64,000 nucleotides of DNA from the NCBI RefSeq assembly GCF_030719215.1, contig NZ_CP120983.1:2790001-2854000 (forward strand). Reading direction: 5' to 3'. The position numbers were made by a program, and so were the translations under genes. This stretch comes from Streptomyces sp. Alt3. Lineage in GTDB: Bacteria; Actinomycetota; Actinomycetes; Streptomycetales; Streptomycetaceae. The notes beneath the pieces are model-generated. The model did not search any database. It was given only the letters and a program-made list of their open reading frames with translations, and was not told the origin of the DNA. Position 1 is the first letter of the stretch; each line of letters starts with the position of its first letter. Of this stretch, positions 43,633-52,306 are shown piece after piece.

Positions 43633-46029
43633 GTGACCATCGCGCCAGCCGACCCGGTTTCAGCCGCGGAATCCGAAGGCCGTACGACCGACGCGCCCGG
43701 GACCGCCCTGCTGCGGACCCTGACCGGCCTCACCGCCGATCTCCCCGACACCGACCCCGGACGGGTCGCCGCCGCCGCGCTGCGCGGCCGCAGCGCCCGG
43801 TCGGACGAGGCGGAGCTGCGCTCGCTGGCCGTCGAGGCCTCCGCCGGCCTGATCTCGGAGGACCCGGCCTACTCGCGGCTCGCCGCCCGGCTCCTCACCC
43901 GGGCCGTGGCGGACGAGGCCGCCGGCCAGGGTGCTGTCTCCTTCTCGGCCTCGGTCGCCGTCGGGCATCGCGAGGGGCTGATCGCGGACCGTACGGCCGA
44001 GTTCGTCACGCTGCACGCCGCCGCTCTCGACGCCCTGGTCGACCGGGCGCTCGCCGACGGCGCCGACGACCGCTTCGGCTACTTCGGGCTGCGGACACTG
44101 CACAGCCGGTACCTGCTGCGGCACCCGCTCACCCGCCAGGTCATCGAGACCCCGCAGCACTTCATGCTGCGCGTCGCCGCCGGGCTCGCGGAGGACACCT
44201 CCGAGCGGGCACTGGAGGAAGTGGCCGCCCTGTACGGCCTGATGAACCGGCTCGACTACCTGCCCTCCTCCCCCACCCTGTTCAACTCCGGCACCCGCCA
44301 CCCGCAGATGTCGTCCTGCTACCTGCTGGACTCGCCGCTGGACGAGCTCGACTCGATCTACGACCGCTACCACCAGGTGGCGAGGCTCTCCAAGCACGCC
44401 GGCGGCATCGGGCTCTCCTACTCCCGCGTCCGCGCCCGGGGTTCACTCATCCGGGGGACCAACGGGCACTCCAACGGCATCGTGCCGTTCCTGAAGACGC
44501 TCGACGCCTCGGTCGCGGCGGTCAACCAGGGAGGCCGGCGCAAGGGTGCCGCCGCCGTCTACCTGGAGACCTGGCACGCGGACATCGAGGAGTTCCTGGA
44601 GCTGCGCGACAACACCGGCGAGGACCAGCGGCGTACGCACAACCTCAACCTGGCGCACTGGATCCCGGACGAGTTCATGCGCCGCGTCGACGCGGACACG
44701 GAGTGGTCCCTGTTCTCCCCGGCCGACGTACCCGGGCTGGTGGACCTGTGGGGCGACGAGTTCGACACGGCCTACCGCGCGGCCGAGGCGAAGGGGCTGG
44801 CCCGCAAGACGATGCCGGCCCGTGAGCTGTACGGGCGCATGATGCGCACGCTCGCGCAGACCGGCCAGGGCTGGATGACGTTCAAGGACGCCTCCAACCG
44901 GACGGCGAACCAGACCGCCGAGCCGGGCCGGGTCGTCCACTCCTCGAACCTCTGCACCGAGATCCTCGAGGTCACGGACGACGGCGAGACGGCCGTCTGC
45001 AACCTCGGGTCGGTCAACCTCGGCGCGTTCGTCGCGGACGGCACCATCGACTGGGAGCGGCTGGACGCCACCGTCCGCACCGCGGTGACCTTCCTCGACC
45101 GTGTCGTGGACATCAACTTCTACCCGACCGAGCAGGCCGGCCGGTCCAACGCCCGCTGGCGTCCGGTGGGCCTGGGCGCGATGGGCCTCCAGGACGTCTT
45201 CTTCCAGCTGCGGCTGCCCTTCGACTCCCCCGAGGCCCGCGCGCTGTCCACGAGGATCTCCGAGCGGATCATGCTCGCCGCCTACGAGGCCTCCTGCGAC
45301 CTCGCGGAGAGGTCCGGCCCGCTGCCGGCGTGGTCCGAGACCCGCGCCGCGCGCGGTGTGCTGCACCCCGACCACTACGACACCGAGCTGAACTGGCCGG
45401 AGCGCTGGGACGCGCTGCGCGCCAGGGTCGCGAGGACCGGGATGCGCAACTCGCTGCTGCTCGCCATCGCGCCGACCGCGACGATCGCCTCCATCGCCGG
45501 GGTGTACGAGTGCATCGAGCCGCAGGTCTCCAACCTGTTCAAGCGCGAGACGCTCAGCGGTGAGTTCCTCCAGGTCAACGCCTATCTGGTGGACGAGCTC
45601 AAGAAGCTCGGCGTCTGGGACGCCCGGACCCGCGAGGCGTTGCGCGAGGCGAGCGGCTCCGTGCAGGGCTTCGCCTGGATCCCCGAGGACGTGCGGGCGC
45701 TGTACCGCACGGCGTGGGAGATCCCGCAGCGCGGCCTGATCGACATGGCGGCGGCCCGTACGCCGTTCCTCGACCAGAGCCAGTCGCTGAACCTGTTCCT
45801 GGAGACGCCGACGATCGGCAAGCTCTCCTCGATGTACGCGTACGCCTGGAAGCAGGGGCTGAAGACGACGTACTACCTGCGCTCGCGCCCGGCGACCCGG
45901 ATCGCCCGCGCCGCGTCCGGGACGGCTGCCGCCGCCGCCCCCGTTCCCGTACAGCAGGCGTCGTCGCCCGACGCGGACGCGATCGCCTGCTCCCTCGAAA
46001 ACCCCGAGTCCTGCGAGGCCTGCCAGTAA
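43633..46029 (+). CDS. nrdA: Class Ia ribonucleotide reductase, alpha subunit
   Basis: The 798-residue protein shows the NrdA catalytic barrel. SPTLFNSGTRHPQMSSCYLL has the first redox cysteine. NLCTEILEVTDDGETAVCNL carries the conserved N-x-C-x-E pattern with catalytic Cys and Glu. ATIASIAGVYECIEPQVSNL and KTTYYLRSRPATRI are also present. The C-terminal tail ESCEACQ holds the shuttle cysteine pair. It reduces ribonucleoside diphosphates to deoxy forms with NrdB. GTG 43633 has GAGGGA upstream. It stands downstream of the B12 riboswitch and overlaps nrdB by one base. Confidence 0.95.
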   Translation: MTIAPADPVSAAESEGRTTDAPGTALLRTLTGLTADLPDTDPGRVAAAALRGRSARSDEAELRSLAVEASAGLISEDPAYSRLAARLLTRAVADEAAGQGAVSFSASVAVGHREGLIADRTAEFVTLHAAALDALVDRALADGADDRFGYFGLRTLHSRYLLRHPLTRQVIETPQHFMLRVAAGLAEDTSERALEEVAALYGLMNRLDYLPSSPTLFNSGTRHPQMSSCYLLDSPLDELDSIYDRYHQVARLSKHAGGIGLSYSRVRARGSLIRGTNGHSNGIVPFLKTLDASVAAVNQGGRRKGAAAVYLETWHADIEEFLELRDNTGEDQRRTHNLNLAHWIPDEFMRRVDADTEWSLFSPADVPGLVDLWGDEFDTAYRAAEAKGLARKTMPARELYGRMMRTLAQTGQGWMTFKDASNRTANQTAEPGRVVHSSNLCTEILEVTDDGETAVCNLGSVNLGAFVADGTIDWERLDATVRTAVTFLDRVVDINFYPTEQAGRSNARWRPVGLGAMGLQDVFFQLRLPFDSPEARALSTRISERIMLAAYEASCDLAERSGPLPAWSETRAARGVLHPDHYDTELNWPERWDALRARVARTGMRNSLLLAIAPTATIASIAGVYECIEPQVSNLFKRETLSGEFLQVNAYLVDELKKLGVWDARTREALREASGSVQGFAWIPEDVRALYRTAWEIPQRGLIDMAAARTPFLDQSQSLNLFLETPTIGKLSSMYAYAWKQGLKTTYYLRSRPATRIARAASGTAAAAAPVPVQQASSPDADAIACSLENPESCEACQ

Positions 46030-47045
46030 TGAGCACATCCGAGAACAAGAACCTGCTCGACCCGGGCTTCGAACTGACCCTGCGTCCCATGCGCTACCCG
46101 GACTTCTACGAGCGCTACCGGGACGCGATCAAGAACACGTGGACCGTCGAGGAGGTCGACCTCCACTCGGACGTCGCCGACCTCGCGAAGCTCTCCCCCG
46201 GCGAACAGCACATGATCGGCCGGCTGGTCGCGTTCTTCGCGACGGGCGACTCGATCGTCTCGAACAACCTCGTGCTGACGCTGTACAAGCACATCAACTC
46301 CCCCGAGGCGCGGCTGTACCTGTCGCGCCAGCTCTTCGAGGAGGCCGTGCACGTCCAGTTCTATCTGACGCTGCTCGACACCTACCTGCCCGACCCGGAG
46401 GACCGTGCGGCGGCCTTCGACGCGGTCGAGGAGATCCCCTCGATCCGTGAGAAGGCGCAGTTCTGCTTCCGGTGGATGGACTCGGTCGAGAAGATCGAGC
46501 GGCTGGAGACGAAGGCCGACCGCCGGCGCTTCCTGCTGAACCTGATCTGCTTCGCCGCCTGCATCGAGGGGCTGTTCTTCTACGGCGCGTTCGCGTACGT
46601 CTACTGGTTCCGCTCGCGCGGGCTGCTGCACGGTCTCGCCACGGGCACCAACTGGGTGTTCCGTGACGAGACGATGCACATGAACTTCGCCTTCGAGGTC
46701 GTGGACACCGTCCGCAAGGAGGAGCCGGACCTCTTCGACGACGAGCTCCAGCAGCAGGTCACCGACATGCTGAAGGAAGCGGTCGAGGCGGAGCTGCAGT
46801 TCGGCCGTGATCTGTGCGGCGACGGTCTGCCCGGCATGAACACCGAGTCGATGCGCCAGTACCTGGAGTGTGTGGCCGACCAGCGGCTGACCCGGCTCGG
46901 CTTCCCCGCGCTCTACGGTTCCGAGAACCCGTTCTCGTTCATGGAGCTCCAGGGGGTGCAGGAGCTGACGAACTTCTTCGAGCGCCGCCCCTCCGCCTAC
47001 CAGGTGGCCGTGGAGGGGTCCGTCGGCTTCGACGACGACTTCTAG
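46029..47045 (+). CDS. nrdB: Class Ia ribonucleotide reductase, beta subunit
   Basis: The 338-residue protein is a ferritin-fold radical-generating subunit. Metal ligands are visible in RQLFEEAVHVQFY, CIEGLFFYGAF and FRDETMHMNFAFE. The C-terminus (EGSVGFDDDF) is the acidic tail that docks on NrdA. Oxygen is needed to form the radical, which explains repression when a B12-dependent class II enzyme is available. Its ATG overlaps the last A of the nrdA stop. Confidence 0.95.
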   Translation: MSTSENKNLLDPGFELTLRPMRYPDFYERYRDAIKNTWTVEEVDLHSDVADLAKLSPGEQHMIGRLVAFFATGDSIVSNNLVLTLYKHINSPEARLYLSRQLFEEAVHVQFYLTLLDTYLPDPEDRAAAFDAVEEIPSIREKAQFCFRWMDSVEKIERLETKADRRRFLLNLICFAACIEGLFFYGAFAYVYWFRSRGLLHGLATGTNWVFRDETMHMNFAFEVVDTVRKEEPDLFDDELQQQVTDMLKEAVEAELQFGRDLCGDGLPGMNTESMRQYLECVADQRLTRLGFPALYGSENPFSFMELQGVQELTNFFERRPSAYQVAVEGSVGFDDDF

Positions 47046-47254
47046 GTCCTGGCCCAGGACCCGACGTACGGGCGCCGTGCGGCCGTGACCGGCTGTGCGG
47101 CGCCCGCCGTTCCGGAGGGTGTCTCCCCTCTGCGCCGTTGCGCGTCCCGCAGTTCGCGGTCGATCCTGCGTTCCCGTGCGAGGCCGGCGAGCGCAGGCAG
47201 CAGGACGAGGGCGAAAAGTGCGGCTATGGCCAGGTAGCTCAGGAATGTGTTCAT
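47042..47254 (-). CDS. Small single-span membrane protein
   Basis: From ATG 47254 the frame gives 70 residues with one transmembrane segment (YLAIAALFALVLLPALAGLA) and a basic RERRIDRELRDAQRRR stretch behind it. The function is unknown. It is convergent with nrdB and overlaps its last four bases. It is divergent from nrdS, with a perfect palindrome in between. Confidence 0.6.
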   Translation of the reverse strand: MNTFLSYLAIAALFALVLLPALAGLARERRIDRELRDAQRRRGETPSGTAGAAQPVTAARRPYVGSWART

Positions 47255-47288
47255 GGCTCTACTGTCGTCCGCGCGCCGGGATTTCATC

Positions 47289-47306
47289 AGTGGCAGGACT
47301 GCCACT
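47289..47306. promoter_or_regulatory. Perfect 18-base palindrome upstream of nrdS
   Basis: AGTGGCAG-GA-CTGCCACT lies 30 bases before nrdS and 35 bases before the divergent small gene. The TGGCA half-site resembles sites of GlxA/AdpA-type AraC regulators, so it is a candidate operator for NrdS itself. Confidence 0.5.
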
Positions 47307-47335
47307 CACCATCGAATTGCTGCCACACTGGCGTC

Positions 47336-48310
47336 ATGCTGAAGAATGTGGCCGTCCTGCTTCTCGACGAGATACATCCCTTCGAACTCGGCGTCGTGTG
47401 CGAGGTGTTCGGCCTCGACCGGTCCGAGGACGGGCTGCCGGTGTACGACTTCGCGGTCGTGTCCGCCGAGGGGCCGGTCCTGCGGACCCACGCCGGCTTC
47501 ACCATCACCACCCCCCACGGACTGGAGCGGCTGGAGGAGGCCGACCTCATCGCCGTACCCGCGGGGAGTCACTTCATCGACCGGGAGTACCCCGAGGAGG
47601 TCCTCGACGCCCTGCGCCGGGCCGTGGAGCGCGGCGCCCGGGTGCTGAGCGTCTGCTCCGGCGCCTTCGTCCTGGGTGCCGCCGGACTGCTGGACGGCCG
47701 CCGCTGCACCACTCACTGGCGGCACTCCGACGAGCTGGCCCGCCGTTTCCCTCAGGCCCGGGTCGAACCGGACGTGCTCTACGTGGACGAGGGCTCGATC
47801 ATCACGTCGGCGGGTACGGCCGCCGGCATCGACGCGGCCCTGCACCTGGTCCGTCAGGCGCACGGCCCCGCCGTGGCCAACGCCCTCGCACGCCGCATGG
47901 TGGTCCCCCCGCACCGGGACGGCGGGCAGGCGCAGTACATCAAGCGGCCGCTGCCCCGCACCCGGTGCGACACGGTCGGTGAGACGCTCGCCTGGATGGA
48001 GCGCAACCTCGACGAGGAGATGACCGTCGAGCAGCTGGCCGCCCAGACCCACATGTCGCCCAGGACCTTCGCCCGACGATTCCAGCAGGAGACCGGCACC
48101 ACCCCGTACCGCTGGCTGCTCCAGCAGCGGGTACTGCTGGCGCAGCACCTGCTGGAGACCTCGGACGAGACGATGGACACGATCGCCGGACGGACCGGCT
48201 TCGGGAACGCGGCGGCGCTGCGTCATCAGTTCGTGCGTTCGCTCGGGACGACTCCGAACGCGTACCGCCGCACCTTCCGGGGGCCGTCCGCCCTGACCGA
48301 GGCGGCCTGA
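47336..48310 (+). CDS. nrdS: GlxA-type AraC-family regulator NrdS
   Basis: The 324-residue protein has an N-terminal DJ-1/PfpI-like domain (VAVLLLDEIHPFELGVVCEV, and RVLSVCSGAFVLGAAGLLDG with the nucleophile-elbow Cys). The C-terminal AraC domain contains EEMTVEQLAAQTHMSPRTFA and TGFGNAAALRHQFVRSLGT. In S. coelicolor the gene following nrdAB is nrdS, whose product belongs to this family. The start ATG 47336 fits the family N-terminus. It is separated from nrdB by a small opposite gene, so here it has its own promoter, probably at the palindrome. Confidence 0.85.
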   Translation: MLKNVAVLLLDEIHPFELGVVCEVFGLDRSEDGLPVYDFAVVSAEGPVLRTHAGFTITTPHGLERLEEADLIAVPAGSHFIDREYPEEVLDALRRAVERGARVLSVCSGAFVLGAAGLLDGRRCTTHWRHSDELARRFPQARVEPDVLYVDEGSIITSAGTAAGIDAALHLVRQAHGPAVANALARRMVVPPHRDGGQAQYIKRPLPRTRCDTVGETLAWMERNLDEEMTVEQLAAQTHMSPRTFARRFQQETGTTPYRWLLQQRVLLAQHLLETSDETMDTIAGRTGFGNAAALRHQFVRSLGTTPNAYRRTFRGPSALTEAA

Positions 48311-48332
48311 CCCGACGGCCCCCGGAGCGCCG

Positions 48333-49070
48333 TCAGATGCCGCAGCCGGAGGCGGACCAGAAGTGGTTCGGCCCCTGGTTCACGTGGATGTGGTCGCTGT
48401 GGCCGGCGTAGCCCGGGCCGAGGATCCCGTTGAAGCCGTGGTTGCGGGCCTGCTTGGCGATGGTGCACAGCGAGTGGGGTCCCGCGCCGAGGTCGACGGC
48501 GTCGCCGTACAGGTGGCGGCTGTTCGTCGCTCCGCCGACCGCCGAGTTGCAGGAGGTGGACCGGAAGCCGCTGGTGACCCGGATCGACTGGTCACCGAGT
48601 GCGTGGCGCAGCGCCTCCATCTTCCACATGCTGCTCAAGGCGTTGGCCTTGGCCGTCCCCGCGGCGACCGCTCCGCCCGCCCAGGTGCTGTTGCACTTGT
48701 TGAGTTCGGGATAGGTGAAGTGGACCGGGGTGCAGTCGTCGTCCTGGAGCGCGTAGAGCTTGGTGAACGTGGCGGGGCCGGCGACCCCGTCCGCGGCGAG
48801 GCCGTAGGCGGCCTGGAAGCGCTTGACCGCGGCCGTGGTGGCCGGGCCGTACGAACCGTCGACGGCCAGGACGGAGTTGTATCCGGGATAGCCGGACACC
48901 CGGATCTGGAGCTGGGTGACATCGGCGCCCGTGGCACCCGAGGACAGGGTGCGGCTCCACGTGTAGCAGCCGTCGGCCTGTGCGGTGCCCGCGGTGACGA
49001 CGGCCCCGCCGATCGCGAAAGCCATGGTCATGACAAGGCCGAGCAGCAGATGTGCGGTACGTCTGAGCAT
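48333..49070 (-). CDS. Secreted zinc D-Ala-D-Ala carboxypeptidase (M15A)
   Basis: The 245-residue preprotein has a signal peptide (MLRRTAHLLLGLVMTMAFAI... ending AQA near residue 32). A peptidoglycan-binding domain follows (VSGYPGYNSVLAVDGSYGPA, FQAAYGLAADGVAGPAT) and then the M15 catalytic domain with zinc ligands in SRHLYGDAVDLG and HSDHIHV. It resembles the S. albus G enzyme, which cleaves the terminal D-Ala of cell-wall peptides. GGGAGAA at 49074-49080 supports ATG 49070. Confidence 0.92.
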   Translation of the reverse strand: MLRRTAHLLLGLVMTMAFAIGGAVVTAGTAQADGCYTWSRTLSSGATGADVTQLQIRVSGYPGYNSVLAVDGSYGPATTAAVKRFQAAYGLAADGVAGPATFTKLYALQDDDCTPVHFTYPELNKCNSTWAGGAVAAGTAKANALSSMWKMEALRHALGDQSIRVTSGFRSTSCNSAVGGATNSRHLYGDAVDLGAGPHSLCTIAKQARNHGFNGILGPGYAGHSDHIHVNQGPNHFWSASGCGI

Positions 49071-49209
49071 GGGGTTCTCCCTGCGCGATGAGGTGGACAG
49101 GTGGGCGTAGGGGTGAGCCTGTCCCAGGAGTCGACGCGCGTCAACTGCGCCCAGGGAAACGCCTGTTGACCACCAGCCCACCGCTCGCCCGCAGCTCCGG
49201 CGCAGACGG

Positions 49210-49240
49210 GTAGGGGCCCCGCCGTCGGCGGGGCCCCTAC
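49210..49240. terminator. Perfect 14-bp hairpin downstream of def
   Basis: GTAGGGGCCCCGCC pairs with GGCGGGGCCCCTAC around a three-base loop, 12 bases after the def stop in the direction of transcription. Confidence 0.85.
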
Positions 49241-49251
49241 CTGTACGGAGA

Positions 49252-49890
49252 TCAGGCGTTCGGGACGACCTCGTAGCGCGGGGTGCCCTCGGCCATCTGC
49301 TTCAGCGCGTCCTTGCGGTCACGCTTGGAGAGCCGGTCGATGTACAGGTAGCCGTACAGGTGGTCCGTCTCGTGCTGGAGGCAGCGCGCGAAGTAGCCGC
49401 TGCCCCGGACCTTGACCGGGTTGCCCTGGGCGTCCTGGCCGCGCACGACCGCGTAGTCGGGACGCGCCAGCGAGGCGTAGGCCGTCGGCACGGAGAGGCA
49501 GCCCTCGTTGGAGTCGTCGAGGTTGCGCTGCTCCGGGGCGAGGTCCTCCAGCACCGGGTTGCAGATCGCGCCGACGTGCCGCACCCCGTCGTCGTCCGGG
49601 CAGTCGTAGACGAAGACCTTGCGGTCCACGCCGATCTGGTTGGCGGCCAGACCCACGCCCTCCGCCGTCCGCTGGCTGGCGAACATGTCGTCGATCAGCT
49701 GCGCGAGCTCGTCGCCGAACTCCGTGACGTCACTGCACTCCTTGTGCAGGACCGGATTACCGACCACCGTGATCGGGCGGGAGGTGCCGCGCTCCCGGTG
49801 CGCCGCCTCGCGCGCCTCGCAGTCCTCGGTGTCCACGAGGAATCCCTCGTCGTCGACACCGGTCCGCTCGTCCGTCTCCTGCTGCGACAT
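49252..49890 (-). CDS. def: Peptide deformylase
   Basis: The 212-residue protein has the three deformylase motifs: [20 protein letters not shown] (metal Cys) and [10 protein letters not shown] (HExxH). It removes the formyl group from nascent proteins. An acidic N-terminal extension of about 50 residues precedes the catalytic domain, as in actinomycete isoforms. ATG 49890 gives the most plausible N-terminus; an earlier ATG at 49968 would add 26 residues without a clear binding site. Confidence 0.94.
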   Translation of the reverse strand: MSQQETDERTGVDDEGFLVDTEDCEAREAAHRERGTSRPITVVGNPVLHKECSDVTEFGDELAQLIDDMFASQRTAEGVGLAANQIGVDRKVFVYDCPDDDGVRHVGAICNPVLEDLAPEQRNLDDSNEGCLSVPTAYASLARPDYAVVRGQDAQGNPVKVRGSGYFARCLQHETDHLYGYLYIDRLSKRDRKDALKQMAEGTPRYEVVPNA

Positions 49891-49971
49891 GTCCGCCGTT
49901 CGCCTTCCTGCAACCCTGAGCCCGTGAGTACCCGCACCGGAATCGGTGCCCGTACAGCCTACGGGCACCGC

Positions 49972-50964
49972 TCAGCAGACTTCTTCCAGATCCCGCCACT
50001 CGCGGCTGTCCGGGCTGTCGGCCACCCAGCCGTCCAGCAGACCGCGCACCAGCCCGGCAGGGGCCGCTATCCCGCACTCACGCTCCGGCACCCACAGGTC
50101 ACCGGCGGTGCGGTGGCCCAGCGGCCCGGGGTGTCCCGGCTCGCTGTGGTCGTGCGGGTCCAGGTGCTGGCCATCACCCTCGTCGCTCTCCATCCTGCTC
50201 TCCGAACAGGCACGGCAGAGCAGCCGTACGGAGGACGACCAGTCCTCGGCGGCGAATCCCGCGTCCGAGGCGAGCTGCTCCAGCGCGTCCCGGTCGGCCT
50301 CGGTGGCCGCCTCCAGGAGCACCACCCAGGTGGGGACCGGAGAAGGCGCCCACAGCTCGATCTCGTCGAAGACCGGGTAGGACGGCCCGGCCGCGGTGAC
50401 CCGCTCACCGTTCGGCACGCCGTCGTGCAGGACGACCTCGCCCCAGCGCCGGCCCGAGGACGGCAGCGGGATCGACAGCACCTCCAGGCGCGCCGGATCG
50501 AGCCTGCGCCCCCAGACGACCTCGGCCTCACCCTCCGGCGAGAGCCGCACGGCCGCGCTGCCCAGCTCCATGCCCGTGGGCTCGCTGTTGGCCGCCGCGT
50601 TGTGCTGCCCGCTGCCCGGCACCTTCAGCCCGTAGGCCTGCCAGGCCCGGCGCGCCAGCGGCCAGTCCTGCAGCGCGGTGGCGGCGATCCCCACGTTCCA
50701 CCAGTCCGGAGCCCCGGACTCCCGGTCGAGCAGGGCGACGGCGCGCAGGCCCGCGGCCCTCGCCTGTTCCCAGTCGTGCCGGAACTTGTGCAGCAGCGCG
50801 AGATTGAACCAGGACTCCGAGAGCCAGGGCTCCAGATCCGCCGCGCGCGTCAGCAGCGCCCCCGCGTCCTCGTACCGGCCGTCGCCGATCAGCGTGAACG
50901 CGCGGTCCGTGGCCTGCCGCCAAGAGGCGGACGGCCGATGCCGTACCTTCCCGAAGATCCTCAC
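49972..50964 (-). CDS. Tetratricopeptide-repeat protein of unknown role
   Basis: From GTG 50964 the 330-residue protein begins RIFGKVRHRPSASWRQATDR. It has two or three TPR-like helix pairs (RAFTLIGDGRYEDAGALLTR, ESWFNLALLHKFRHDWEQAR, DWWNVGIAATALQDWPLARR). An all-beta or mixed domain with RLLCRACSES follows; its two cysteines and the nearby His-rich DPHDHSEPGH could bind metal. The family is conserved in Streptomyces but without a known function. It stands 81 bases upstream of def and may share its transcript. Confidence 0.75.
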   Translation of the reverse strand: MRIFGKVRHRPSASWRQATDRAFTLIGDGRYEDAGALLTRAADLEPWLSESWFNLALLHKFRHDWEQARAAGLRAVALLDRESGAPDWWNVGIAATALQDWPLARRAWQAYGLKVPGSGQHNAAANSEPTGMELGSAAVRLSPEGEAEVVWGRRLDPARLEVLSIPLPSSGRRWGEVVLHDGVPNGERVTAAGPSYPVFDEIELWAPSPVPTWVVLLEAATEADRDALEQLASDAGFAAEDWSSSVRLLCRACSESRMESDEGDGQHLDPHDHSEPGHPGPLGHRTAGDLWVPERECGIAAPAGLVRGLLDGWVADSPDSREWRDLEEVC

Positions 50965-51055
50965 GATTCCCGCCTGTCCCGACTGGACACCCTCGTTTTC
51001 CGCTCTTCTTCGCATCCAACCATGCCCGGCCGGACGCTCGCTCATTACCCATGGG

Positions 51056-52306
51056 TTACCCCGCCCCGGCCCGGGTGAGACCGCCCCGCGCCAGGACTCT
51101 GGCCAGCGCCTCCACCACCTGCGGCTGGTAGTCGTGGCCGGTGCCGAGCCTGAGCTGCTCCAGAGCCCTCAGGGACCCCTTGACGCCTTCCCCGCACAGG
51201 TCGTCGTACGCGTTGACCGCGCGGACGATCCGGGCGGAGGTCTGCTGGTCCCGGTACGGATCGGCCTGCTGCTCCACCACCACGGCGACCGCCGGATCCA
51301 CACCGGTCAGGCGGACCACGGCCCCGCCGAGCAGGGCGATCCTGCGCTGCTCGGCGGCGGCCAGGGCCGTGGTCGCCCCGTCCGCCACCGGGTCGACCAG
51401 GGAGAGCTGGCCGATGTCGTGCATCAGCGCCGCGTACTCGAGCACGGTCAGCTCGGGGCCGGGAAGCCCCAGCTCGCGCCCGACGGCGGTCGCCAGATCG
51501 GCCACCCTGCGGGCATGCCCGTGCGGGGTGTATCCCGCGATCTCCGTGGACCTGGCCAGCGAGGCGATGGTCTGCCGGTACGTCGTGCGGACGGCGGCGT
51601 ACCGGCGGAACGACACCTGGGTGAGCAGCAGGGGCACGCACAGGACCGGCAGCGCCCACAGCCCCACGACCGCCACCCCGAGCGCCATCACGGCACCGGT
51701 CGCGCCGACCGCCGGGCCGATGCCGCTGAGTGCCCGGAGCTCGTCACGCAGCCGCGGCCCGAACGGACGGGCCGTCCCCGCGGTCGCGGCCGCGAGGACG
51801 GCGTCGCACAGGGCGGTGAGAACCAGCAGCAGGAACAGGAAGAGAGCGAAGTGGGGCCCCTCCCCGAACCAGCGCTCCGACCGGCCCGAATGGTGCAGCG
51901 GCTGGAAGCACAGTGCGGCGAAGGCCACGGCCAGCACACGGCGGGCCGCCTGGTCGGGTCCGGGGCCGCTGCCACGCGCGACATGGGGCACGGAGGCGAG
52001 CAGCTGCGCCGCGACGACGACGGTGACGACCTGGAGGACCCCGTGCGCCGTGTCCTGTCCGCCGCTGCGCCCCAGCAGGGCGTACGCGAGCGCCCCGGCA
52101 GCCCCCAGCGGTGCGGGCTCGCGCTCCCCTGGCAGGGCGCCCCAGCGGGCCAGCTCTCCGACGGCGACCAGGATCCCGAAGGCGAGGGCATGGCCGGGCT
52201 CCACGACGCCGTTCCACAGGGTGTGCGCGAGCGCGACGACCGCGACGACCAGTGCTGCGCCGCGGATCGCGAGGACGGCCGGCGGCGGGTGGACCGGGCG
52301 GGTCAC
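51056..52306 (-). CDS. Membrane HD-domain protein with incomplete HD-GYP signature
   Basis: This 416-residue protein has six to seven transmembrane segments in its first 260 residues. An HD domain follows (HARRVADLATAVGREL, then LMHDIGQLS with the HD pair). The GYP part and second His cluster of HD-GYP c-di-GMP phosphodiesterases are missing, so catalytic activity on c-di-GMP is doubtful. GTG 52306 overlaps the stop of the upstream HD-GYP gene (GTGA), which indicates a coupled pair with possibly complementary roles. Confidence 0.75.
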   Translation of the reverse strand: MTRPVHPPPAVLAIRGAALVVAVVALAHTLWNGVVEPGHALAFGILVAVGELARWGALPGEREPAPLGAAGALAYALLGRSGGQDTAHGVLQVVTVVVAAQLLASVPHVARGSGPGPDQAARRVLAVAFAALCFQPLHHSGRSERWFGEGPHFALFLFLLLVLTALCDAVLAAATAGTARPFGPRLRDELRALSGIGPAVGATGAVMALGVAVVGLWALPVLCVPLLLTQVSFRRYAAVRTTYRQTIASLARSTEIAGYTPHGHARRVADLATAVGRELGLPGPELTVLEYAALMHDIGQLSLVDPVADGATTALAAAEQRRIALLGGAVVRLTGVDPAVAVVVEQQADPYRDQQTSARIVRAVNAYDDLCGEGVKGSLRALEQLRLGTGHDYQPQVVEALARVLARGGLTRAGAG

